This document shows, piece by piece, positions 1-9,796 of a stretch of DNA of 25,000 nucleotides (positions are counted from its first letter, which is position 1; each line of letters opens with the position of its first letter). The stretch lies in assembly GCA_039096225.1 (NCBI GenBank), contig JBBPEB010000003.1:460001-485000 (forward strand), in the 5' to 3' direction. Source of the stretch: Blastocystis sp. Blastoise. Lineage: Eukaryota; Sar; Bigyra; Opalinata; Blastocystidae. The translations under genes were made by a program, and so were the position numbers. The notes beneath the pieces were generated by a model that was not told the DNA's origin, ran no database searches, and saw only the letters and a program-made list of their open reading frames with translations.

Positions 1-52
<52 letters not shown>
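1..52. repeat. (TA)n microsatellite in an intron
   Basis: A perfect TA dinucleotide run of about 26 copies at the window edge. It lies in the intron that starts at minus-strand position 53 of the DEP-START gene, so the rest of that intron and the following exons are outside the window. Confidence 0.9.
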
Positions 53-53
<1 letters not shown>

Positions 54-54
<1 letters not shown>

Positions 55-344
55 ATTTATAGAATCAATAATCATTCCACGTTCATATCGTTTCTCCCAT
101 TTCCCACGATTATTGATACTCATTAAGTCATTAAATATAGATTCACACGGGAATCGAACTACTTTCGAAGAACGAACAAGCGAATAATCACCGTCTTTAT
201 GCAGAGGTCTTTCAAGAAAAATCTATACATATATATATATAATTAATATTTATTAAAATATATAAAGAATATAAGAATATATTAAATAATATCATTTTAT
301 ATATAGTTCTATATTATATATCGATACAAATAAATTCTCACATG

Positions 345-388
<44 letters not shown>

Positions 389-1812
389 CATTATTATTAT
401 TTGATTCTTTGATTATTTTTGATTTCCAATCATTATGAGACTGAATTATAGCTAAAAGAACATTCTTTCGAAGCTGATCTAAGTATATCTATATATATAC
501 ATATCATATATACATTATAAACTATATATATACTTGTATTAACTTTATATCTTTCATAATAATTGATTTTTCTAATTGTTCTGCCAAATGGCGATTTAGA
601 CATATACTAATAAATAATGAGGAGTATATATAAATATAATAATAAATAAATATTTATGTAATTATCCTAATAATATATTATTCTATAAACCAATAATATA
701 TATATATGTAAAAAAATAGAAGAGAATTTTTTTTTATTATATTCTTTCAAAAAATTTATTATTATTTATAGTATAATTAGTATCATAACTATATATATAT
801 AACTATATATATATACGAATTATTTTTAACATGAGAAGGGAAATACCAGTTCTGTTTCTTTTGAATGGTTTCCTTTTGATGTCGATGTATATATCTTTGT
901 ATTACTATTTGCTTATTCATTATCTTTTTATATTCATTAGAATTATCAGCACGAAATTGATATAAATTATTCTTATCCTATATATTATAATGATTATTAT
1001 ATAAATAATTAAATATATTATAATGATTATTATATAAATAATTAAATATATTATAATGATTATTATATAAATAATTAAATATATTATAATGATTATTATA
1101 TATATAATAAAATGTATTATAATGATTATTATATAAATAATAAAATTCTATACTAAAAATACAAAAAAAAAAAACTAATATAAAAACGCAATATATATAT
1201 ACTTTAAATATAGTTTGAATAGATGTTAAAGGTATAATAATACCTAAATCGACTAATTCTTGTCCTATTAACTCAGCTTCTTTAATTGTTTTAGCATATT
1301 TATTTTGTATTAACCATTGAACAGCGTCTTCACTTGTAAAACAAGAATGATATTGTTTTATACCATATTTATGATCATGTATAAAAACACCATTTCTCAT
1401 TTGTGTTGATAAATCAGATATACGTATATTTATATTATGAGATCCACTTAGTAATATAGTATCTTTATCATTATTAGATAAACGTTTTATATTCTTCTTT
1501 ATATGCTTCATTTTAGTTACTTCAATATCTATTCATATATATTAATTATTATTTAATATAATATAATAATAATAATATATAAATATAGAATACGCATTCT
1601 ATTTTTTGAATTATAACTATTAGTTCTTAATTGAGAATTTGCATTATCTTCATCTATATATAGAAAAATAAAATAATAATAGAGAGTATTATTAAACAAA
1701 AACAAACATAAAAACAAAAATAAATAAATTCAAGCATTCAAAATAATAATAAATTTTAGAATAATGTAGATATACTGATATTTGTAGTTTGTACAATCGT
1801 TGAAGAATCCAT
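54..1812 (-). CDS. DEP domain plus START domain protein (3' part missing)
   Basis: Probably a membrane- or lipid-associated signalling or lipid-transfer protein; the substrate is unknown. Exons in reading order: 1812-1776, 1528-1203, 977-817, 606-534, 488-384, 222-54; phases agree throughout (about 290 codons). The DEP domain spans roughly residues 45-140: 'FIHDHKYGIKQYHSCFTSED', then 'AVQWLIQNKYAKTIKEAELI', closing across an intron with 'FKDKNNLYQF'. A helical linker follows ('CLNRHLAEQLEK', 'YLDQLRKNVLLAIIQSHNDW'). The last exon matches the front of a START domain: 'SLVRSSKVVRFPCESIFNDL', 'NRGKWEKRYERGMIIDSIN'. The rest of START lies beyond the left edge. The first exon (MDSSTIVQTTNI) is inferred from a GTATAT donor, an ATAG acceptor and phase. 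A simpler start at 1511 (MKHIKK, with an in-frame upstream TGA) is possible. Domain calls are firm; the first exon is about 50% likely. Confidence 0.85.
981..1145. repeat. 33-bp tandem repeat inside an intron
   Basis: Five tandem copies of a 33-bp unit; the TGATTATTATATA core recurs at 991, 1024, 1057, 1090 and 1123. The fourth-to-fifth junction is slightly diverged. The array fills most of the 225-nt intron (1202-978) that interrupts the DEP domain. Because 33 is a multiple of 3, it reads open on the minus strand as an 11-residue YNNHYN-type repeat, but intron position and the DEP sequence on both sides show it is not coding. Confidence 0.85.
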
Positions 1813-3240
1813 GATAGATGATGAGTTAGAGATTAACCCTTTGAAATCTAGTGAATTTTGAATATTAGTTATTAGTTTATGTTATATTACATACATGAAT
1901 ACAGTCGAAAAAAAGTCTTAATAAGTGTTTTTAGAAAGGGAAGATCAATGAAATAACAAAAAAATCATTCAAATGATTTATATTTGACAAAAGGATTCTG
2001 ATTCCATTAGGTTGATGTGATCTTAATTACATGATATACTTTTAAAACAATCATTTTAATTAGAAAGAGTCAAACGAATTTTTATAAAACCGCGGGGAGT
2101 ATTTGTGATTCTTCTCATTTTTTATTATTTTTTAATTCTCGTTCATTTTCTAAAAACTATTTTGTGATCTGATTCTATTCATAGAGTCTATATATTATAC
2201 TGAAATTGCTATAAAGCATAAGATAACTATTTTTGAACTATGTGTTGAATACTATTTTTTAAGAAGATTGTAATTAATCTAAATGTATAGCATCGTAATA
2301 TGTTAAAACTATGTTGGTAATGTTGGGTACATTAGAGTTAAACCAAAAATATTAAATGCATATTGATTCTAGTAGAATATGAAAATTAGTTTTGCATATC
2401 AATAATTCGCAACCAAACAAATGAATTATAAAAAAAAATATAAAAAAATGAACAATTAAAAAAAATATATGATTGAAAGGAATAAATACGAATAAAGAAA
2501 ATATTATTTTTGAAATAATGATTGTTTAAAAATAATATTTAAAAAATAAAGAGCAATATATATATATATCTATATATTAAAAAAAAGTATAATAAAATAT
2601 AAATATGTATATAAAAAGGAAAATTTAATAAAAAAATAGCAATGTAAATAATGAAATTATTACGATTCCATAGTAGACAAATGAAAATGAAAATAATTAT
2701 AATTACATATATATATATCTAGATATAAGAGAATTTAACTATTTATTATGAAACACAAAACGACTTTTAATGTTATAAAAAAATAGTAATAGAAGTAGCT
2801 GTACTATATATATATATATGAGCCAAAAATCTTTAGAGAAAGATATTTGTAAAAAATGAGAATGAAGAAGAATTAATATATATATACATATATATATTCT
2901 TCATAAACAAATATATAAATAAATAAAAAAAATTCTTATGTAAAATAATATATATATATAAACATATATATTAATATAAATAAATTAAAAAAACAAAAAT
3001 ATAGATAAATAAAAAATAAATAAGAAAAAACTATTGAACACTATTTAATAAGTATATATATATATATATAAATCTAACGAAAACTATTCAAAAATATGAT
3101 AAACGAAAATACTATATATAAATATTTTCATATAATTAATTATATAAAAAATAAGTGTTTAATGAATACTATAATAAACTCATAACAAAAAGAATATATA
3201 TATAAATATAAATATAAATATAAATATATATATATATTCT
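1813..3240. other. Intergenic region, no gene seen
   Basis: Lies between the 5' end of the DEP-START gene and the 3' end of the hydrolase gene, both on the minus strand. From 1813 to about 2440 the sequence is less repetitive than its surroundings and contains the only GC-rich word nearby (ccgcgg at 2090-2095), so it may hold the DEP-START promoter. From about 2440 to 3190 it is A-rich with short TA runs. No open frame with protein-like composition was seen on either strand, and no tRNA or snRNA was recognised. Confidence 0.6.
3191..3240. terminator. AT-rich hairpin directly after the hydrolase stop
   Basis: AGAATATATATATA (3191-3204) and its exact complement TATATATATATTCT (3227-3240) form a 14-bp stem around a 22-nt loop of ATAAAT-type repeats. 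It abuts the hydrolase stop codon (3243-3241), so it would sit at the start of that gene's 3' UTR. A role in 3'-end formation is inference only. Confidence 0.4.
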
Positions 3241-3351
3241 TTAGAAATCATCAAAACGAATAGCATAGTTATATATAGTTTCACGTCCAATAGTAGTATC
3301 ATCACCGTGTCCTGGAATAACTTCTGTCTTTGAATCTAAAACCTATATATA

Positions 3352-3441
<90 letters not shown>

Positions 3442-4405
3442 GTGATATAATATATAATAATAATATACAAATATTTTTTGCTTAATTTGCTGTACCATTT
3501 TCTTACCATTTCCTGTTCCTTCTAAACTAGGAACACCAGTCCAACTATATATATATAATATATATATATATATAATATATATATATATAATATATATATA
3601 CTCTGAACGACCAATAGATCCTTTAAAAAGAATGTCTCCAGAACATAATAAATTGATATGTTTAAAATAATAACAAATACCACCAGGAGAATGACCTTCA
3701 ACTTCTAAACATGTTGTTTCTAAGGGTGTATCTTTAAATAATATATCTCCATCTTTTATTAATATATCAGGGTCACTTAAAGTTGGAGCATAAGAACCAA
3801 AACCAAAATCTTCAAATTGAGCATGAATATTTCTCCTATTTATGTAAATAATAATAATATAATTTATAAATATTCTAAAAATAATAATAATAAATAAAAA
3901 GAAATATATATATATATATATACCATAATCCAATTTCTTTTTCTCCTAAATATACTTTAGGCTTTCCAGGAAGATCATTACGGAATTCTTCTGCAAAATG
4001 AATATGATCTGCATGAGCATGAGTAATTAACAGAGCTATGACCTAAATATATATAAATAAAGAATAGTATAATATCAATAAACAATAACTTATTTACAGT
4101 TGGATTTCCATTCTCTTTAAGCATTTTAAGAGCTGGTTCTATATCACCAGAAGCTTCTATGAATTTATATATATTATGTATAAGCAATCAAAAAGTTAGA
4201 AAAAAAACTTTAATGATAATCATAAAAATAGAAAGAAAACAATAGACATACCAACAACAATAGCCTGGTTAGCCTTCTTATCGATAATGACACTTGTATT
4301 GGCATCCATAATCCTGTAAATAATGAATAGTAACAACATAAAAAAAGAAATGTACCCAGAAGGATAATAATTCACATAAATATCATTAGTAGTACCACCA
4401 ATCAT
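3241..4405 (-). CDS. Metallo-beta-lactamase fold hydrolase, glyoxalase II-like
   Basis: A complete 233-aa binuclear-metal hydrolase of the hydroxyacylglutathione hydrolase-like MBL family; it probably cleaves a thioester or related ester in the cytosol, exact substrate unknown. Exons: 4405-4356, 4313-4252, 4156-4098, 4042-3924, 3835-3602, 3544-3469, 3342-3241 (702 nt with stop). All family motifs are present across the splices: metal-binding THAHADH near residue 65, 'GHSPGG' in the middle, 'CSGDILFKGSIGRSDW', and 'PGHGDD' close to the C terminus. No signal peptide or membrane segment, and the length is usual for single-domain members. The start is the first ATG (MIGGTTNDIYVN); no upstream in-frame stop was found nearby. 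Introns are 42-126 nt. The strand-1 motif usually written (V/I)DPG reads VVEASGD here, with Glu for Asp. Confidence 0.93.
3367..3441. repeat. (TAA)n array in hydrolase intron 6
   Basis: About 25 copies of TAA, joined to a (TA)n run, make up most of the last intron (3468-3343). The array is flanked by a GTATAT donor and an ATATAG acceptor on the minus strand. Confidence 0.85.
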
Positions 4406-4607
4406 AACGAAAAACAATAAAAACAGAAAACTATAAAGTAGCGAACGAATATTGAATAGAAAAATAAAATAAAAGAAGAACAGAGGATTTATGGAAGGAT
4501 TTTGTTCATTTGCTAAGACGAAACTTCAGATTATTTCAGATTGAATCAGTTATTCTTCATAAGGAATATTGTTCTTTTAGAATTTTTATGAATTTTTATT
4601 TGTATTA
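4406..4607. promoter_or_regulatory. Region between divergent starts
   Basis: Separates the hydrolase start (minus) from the proposed small plus-strand gene. If that gene is real, this is a bidirectional promoter; if not, it is the hydrolase promoter and 5' UTR. No defined motif was recognised. A 17-codon ORF (MEGFCSFAKTKLQ...) near 4490 has no splice donor that links it onward. Confidence 0.35.
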
Positions 4608-5015
4608 ATGATGGTATACATTCATTTTTATTGAGTAATGAATGCTTTGATACAAGAAAGATGATCTACGTTTTTTAATGAAAAAATTAGTTGTTTTCCA
4701 TATCCATGTGTGATTGTTTTATTGTTTTTTTAGACTGTATTTATTTATACAGCAAGACGCAGCATTAATGATACATATGAACCATGTTTGAGCTATTTAT
4801 CTTTATCAATTGGAGAATCATTTCTTTTTATATTTCAAAAGTTATACGGTACTAAAGGATTACATCTTCAGAATGATATCTTTGATCAAGAAACAAACAC
4901 TTTTTCATGTAAACGAATATCAAAAAACAAACATAAAAACAATTATAATAAAAAAAAAATTAGATTAAATAACTTGAAAAGAATAATTTATTTAATAATA
5001 TATATATATGTTTAA
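4608..5015 (+). CDS. Possible small gene, weakly POP5/RPP14-like
   Basis: The firm part is an open exon at 4734-5015 that follows a TTTTTTTAG acceptor and reads 'TVFIYTARRSINDTYEPCLS', then 'FQKLYGTKGLHLQNDIF', 'DQETNTFSCKRISKN' and a Lys/Asn-rich tail. The best start is ATG ATG at 4608-4613, then a GTATAC donor and an intron 4614-4733, giving about 95 aa. A rival model starts at ATG 4679 but needs a 28-nt intron, shorter than any other here. The pattern FQ-x2-YG-x2-GL followed by an acidic 'T-x2-F' strand loosely recalls POP5/RPP14 subunits of RNase P/MRP; this is weak. The C-terminal IYLIIYIYV may be intron read-through. Its TAA at 5013-5015 overlaps the stop of the convergent CEBPZ gene. 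Confidence 0.35.
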
Positions 5016-6112
5016 TGTTTTTTATTATTAAATTTCTTGTTAAAAGGTCTACGCTTAGGTTTATAACTATCATTTGTATTCTTACGTTTACCATTAAATT
5101 TTCTATTAGGTTTTTTACCCCAACGTTTATTAGAATGATCATCATCATCATTATTCTCATCATCTTCTCTTGAAGCTTCTTTTCCTGCAGATTCCAATAA
5201 CTCGGCGTAATCATCAGCAGAAGCAAAACTATACATTTTCAATAATAAATAATTATATATAATGAATAATAATATAATGATAAAATGATGATAATAATAT
5301 AATAATAAAATAAACACATACATAGATTGAACACCTTTCTTCTTTTTATCTGTTTTCTGTTTACTTTCTTCTTCATCACCAAATTCATCTATAAACATGG
5401 ATTTACTAGTCTTTGATTTCTTATTAAACTTCTTCTTCTTCTTATCATTACTATCATTATTATCATCATCATCATTATCATCATCATTATCATCATCATC
5501 ATCATCATCATCATCACTTGATTCTTCAAATACATTATCTTCATTCAAATCATCATTAAATAATTCTTCACCAAAATTAATATCTAAAAAAAAACAATTA
5601 TAATTATTATAATTATTATAATTATTATAATTATTATATATATATATATATCTACCATTTTCATTATCTTCTAAATCAGAAATTTCTTCATTATTATCAT
5701 CAGCTCCTTCTAAAGCATCACCAAACTCATCTAAATACATATCATCTTCATCTTCATCTTCATCTTCTTTATCTTTTTTAATATTCTTTTTCTTCTTCTT
5801 ATCTGTTTCATCATCATCATCATCTTCTTCTTCTTCAATATCAGATAAATCATTATTATTATCATTATCATCATCATCAGAAGACATACTAAAATCAACA
5901 TCTTCATCATCATTATTCTTCATTAATGATTGAGCTAATTTGGTAGCATATTCTTCTTCTTCTTCTTCCTCTTCTAATTTACTCTTCTTTATCTTAGGAC
6001 CTTCACGACGAGCTTTTTCTTTAAAGTATTTATAAAAGAATAAATCATCTTCATTAACATCTTCTTCCTTAAGTTTTAAGAATTTAGGATCATTTAAGGG
6101 TATACTAATAGC

Positions 6113-6166
<54 letters not shown>

Positions 6167-9100
6167 TATATATATATATATAAAACATTTAGAAAACGAT
6201 TCAAAAAAATACTAATAATAATAATATACCAGCTTTAGAGATAATATTTCTACCCATTTTACTAAATCCTCTCTTACGTGCATTATCAATATCTTTCTGT
6301 TTCGGTCTCTTATAACTAAATTTATCTAAGAAGACTCTATTACTAAAATCTTGAATAGGGTCACTATCATAAGTAATATATTGTCCTTGTAATAATATAC
6401 TAGCAAATTTAGCAACAGAAGGATGATAATGATTAGATAAAAGAATAAGTTCATAAGAACGAGTATTAAGACTATTACTATAAGCAGGGTCACGTTTAGT
6501 ACTTGTATATACTATATAGAAAGAATAATAATAATAAATATATATATAATAAATAAATATTAAAATATATATATAATAATAAATATATAATAATAAATAA
6601 ATAATAATAATAAATACACGTAGCAAGAGGTGTCATATCAATATTTTCTTGTTTAATTGTATCAATAACAATTTGTTTTTCTTGAGCTAATTGCATATAT
6701 TTATTCATTTCATCTTCACTTATCTTAATAGACATCTTAGAAGGTTCTTTTATTTCTTTTTTAGGCTTATTCTCTTTTTCAATTTTCTTAGATTTCTTTT
6801 GTTTCTTTACTTTTTTCTCTTTCTTTTCTTCTTTTTCTTTTTCTTCTTCTTCTTCTTCTTCATTATCATTTTCATCACCAAATTCCATAACTTCAACATC
6901 ATCATCAATATCATTTAAGAAATCTTCAGTTATATCTTGAACATCATCATCATCATCATCATCATTTTCATCTTTTTTATTATTAGCATCTATTTCAGAA
7001 GAATTAGAAACACCATCTTTCTTATTATCATCATCCTCACTTTCTTCTTCTTCTTCATCTTCTTCTTCTTCATCATCATCATGTTCACTGTTATTATCAC
7101 TTTCTTCTTCTTCTTCACTATTCTCATCAATATCATTATTATTAGTATCTTTTTCATTATTTAATATATGTTCAATAGGCTTTAAACTAACTTCAGGACG
7201 ACTAATAAAACCGTGGGAATCAAGAGCAACAAGTTGATCTAATCCATTTGATAATTTAGATACTTCTTTACGTTCTTTTAAGGCAGTTGATATAAGATAG
7301 AGAAGACCACAAGCAATATTACTAGGTGTATATAAGCATATACTTTGAATTCTTTTAATTAAAGCATTTAATACTGTTTCATCTTGACAATATTTCATGA
7401 TTTTAAATAATAAATTAAAATATAACATATATTTAGAAGTAGAATTATTTTTTGATTCTATAAATTTAATTAAAGAAGCATACACACAACGATAAAAACG
7501 AGGAAATTCACTTGCTATATATATATATTTAAATATAGTATATAATCTATTTATGAATAAAATTATTATTTATATATATATATATATATATACGGTGTTT
7601 AGTAGTAATAGTATATAATAAAATTAAAGCTTGAATAGAACAACTCCACATTTTATCATATACAACTCTATACATAGAATCTAAATACTCAGTAAATACA
7701 CTTAAAGGACCTATATATATATATATAGAGGTATAGTATATTATGTAATTATTAATAAATATTATAAATATAATAAATATTATAAATATAATAAATAATA
7801 TAAATAAAATAAACATAAAAAATATAATAATAATAATACACATAATAAAAAAATAATAATACATAGAACATAAATATATACTATCAGAGAAAGGAATAGC
7901 TCTGTTAATACCAGTTAATAATGCAGATAATATTTTAGTTCTAGAAGTTTCTAATTCTTTATTATCTTTTTTCTTATTAATATATTTTCGAAGTGCTTTT
8001 TCTCTTTCTTTACCTGATAATTCATTAATCTGTTTCATTGTTTCTTGTTCTTTCTCTTCATCAATAACATATTTCTTAAATATACTTAAGAAAAATAATA
8101 TTTGATCTTCAATAAATTGACCATCTGTTGATATATATTCAATTTGATTTAAGAAAATTAAACCATTATATATTGTCTTTAATGTTATATCATTCCTATA
8201 TATATATAATTTTTATTATTTTGATTCTTTTATAAAATTTATATTTAAATTATGATATTTATATAAATATATATATATAAATATAAATAGTATATAAATA
8301 TTATATAAATATACTTAATAAGAAGAAGTCGAACTTCTTTAGCTACAGTAGGTCTCATAAAGGGATTTTCAGAAAGAAGACGATTTAATAAATATACTAC
8401 ATGACTAGATATCTATATACAATAAATATAAATATAAAAATCTTTAGTATATAAAATATAAAACTATATATATATATTATATTATTATAAAACTACATAA
8501 ATAATAAAAAATAATAAATATAATATAAATAATAAAATTTATAAAAATAATAAAAATAATAAAAATAATAGTAACTAAATACTTGTCTTTCTTTGTCAGC
8601 TAATCTCGTGACTAATGAAGTTAATATAAATTGTTCTTGTTCTGGCTTCTTATTAATTAAATTAAATAAGGATAATAAAGCATTCTTTTTAAAATAAGTC
8701 ATAGGATCATGACTATATTGTACTAATAATTCCAAAAACTATATATATATATATAAAATAATAAATAATAAATAAATAAATAAAATACTTGAGTATATTT
8801 TAATTTGAGTTTATGTTCAAAATAAAAGCTAACAAGATATTTATTATTTACACGGCTATCTGTTAATGGTTCTTCAGAAAAATAAAATAATGTTCTATAT
8901 ATATAATAATAATAATAAATAATTTTTATAATATTAATAAAAAAAATAACATAATAATATATACCTATCAGGTAATAAATATTCAGAGAAAAGAGTTACA
9001 AGGGCATTAATACCAGCTTGAGCTTCTCTCTTACCTTTCTTTTGAGCCATTTCAAATAATGTTTCAATGGTTGATAAGTTATGAATAGGATCTGATTGAA

Positions 9101-9516
9101 TCAGAATACTCATAGCAGATACTTTATCGGAAAGAGTACCATTCTTTATCATATTACGCATGTACTTGAAATCACCAACATCACTTTCACTATATATACA
9201 TAAACATATTCACATCATATATATATTTGAATATCCATATCTAAATTATTAGCATTATAAACACTAATCTAGCTACAAAATCTATTATAAATCTATAAAT
9301 ACTTTTGACGTTTAATAACTTTCTCAGATTCTTGCTTAAATATAGATTCTGCCTATATTTTATATATTAATAAACACATAATTTATTGATATTATTTACT
9401 TTTAATATGGAAGCTGTGACAGTACTTTGAAGATTTGTACTTTTTTTTGTCTCTAAACAAGGTAAAAGCTCGTACCACTTCTTATCTTGTTCGTCTATAT
9501 TTACTGAGGAAGACAT
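5012..9516 (-). CDS. CEBPZ: CEBPZ / Mak21 (Noc1) ribosome biogenesis factor
   Basis: Nucleolar factor for 60S ribosomal subunit assembly; in yeast, Mak21/Noc1 works with Noc2 on early pre-60S particles. Exons: 9516-9400, 9352-9303, 9189-8965, 8894-8789, 8738-8583, 8412-8315, 8195-7882, 7710-7594, 7514-6618, 6511-6230, 6111-5656, 5583-5322, 5228-5012; 3,297 nt, about 1,098 aa, close to the usual family length. An in-frame TAA precedes the ATG. Helical-repeat landmarks: 'DKKWYELLPCL', 'LLPDRTLFYFSEEPL', 'NKKPEQEQFILTSLVTRLAD', 'SIQALILLYTI'. The CBF domain closes near residues 694-790 with 'LYTSTKRDPAYSNS', 'SNHYHPSVAKFASILLQG' and 'FLDKFSYKRPK'. A poly-Asp/Glu/Lys insert of about 150 residues interrupts it. 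The C-terminal part is acidic and Lys-rich, then has the family motif 'FASADDYAELLES' before a basic tail. Confidence 0.95.
6118..6165. repeat. (AAT)n array in CEBPZ intron 10
   Basis: Sixteen perfect AAT units within the intron 6229-6112 on the minus strand. Confidence 0.85.
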
Positions 9517-9796
9517 TAATTCAATATATGAAATATATTATGTTTATTAAAAACAAAGTCACTTTTTGGGTTAATAATAAAATCAAGATTATTTATATAT
9601 TATCTGATAAATGAATGAATCTTTCACGATTATCGGTTTCTCAGCATAAAGAACATATGTGGTTTTTTAGAAAAAGATTTCTAAAATCCAGCCAAAATAG
9701 CCTTATCCCGATAATTATCGCTATTTGATGGTGTGAACAGAAAGAAGATTTGAAATGTATTTATTTTCTTTTAATTTATGATTGAATAGAGTGTAT
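9517..9796. promoter_or_regulatory. Divergent promoter region between CEBPZ and the coiled-coil gene
   Basis: 280 bp separate the two opposite starts, so one region probably drives both. It is visibly richer in non-repetitive sequence than introns or other gaps. It holds a perfect inverted repeat TTTTAGAAA/TTTCTAAAA (9665-9673 and 9678-9686) and a perfect 12-bp palindrome CGATAATTATCG (9709-9720). A related word, CGATTATCGG, occurs near 9629. A TATA element cannot be told from background at this base composition. Confidence 0.55.

Noticed and set aside
981-1145. CRISPR-like or coding interpretation of the 33-bp repeats
   Set aside because: The repeats are directly adjacent without unique spacers, and the DEP domain reads across them only when they are spliced out.
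1818-1900. Possible C/D snoRNA starting from ATGATGA at 1818
   Set aside because: No CTGA D box or terminal stem was found within about 100 nt downstream. A single short match is expected by chance.
3343-3933. Long minus-strand open frame running through the hydrolase introns
   Set aside because: Its Ile/Tyr-rich ends are translated intron repeats. Spliced exons give the full hydrolase with motifs in order.
4679-4733. Start of the small plus-strand gene at ATG 4679 with a 28-nt intron
   Set aside because: The intron would be far below the 41-nt minimum seen elsewhere. The 4608 start with a GTATAC donor fits local habits better, though neither is proven.
6890-7160. Acidic/Lys-rich stretch in CEBPZ as a separate plus-strand Phe/Ile-rich membrane gene
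   Set aside because: It is the complement of GAT/GAA/AAA codon runs. The minus frame is continuous with the CBF domain on both sides.
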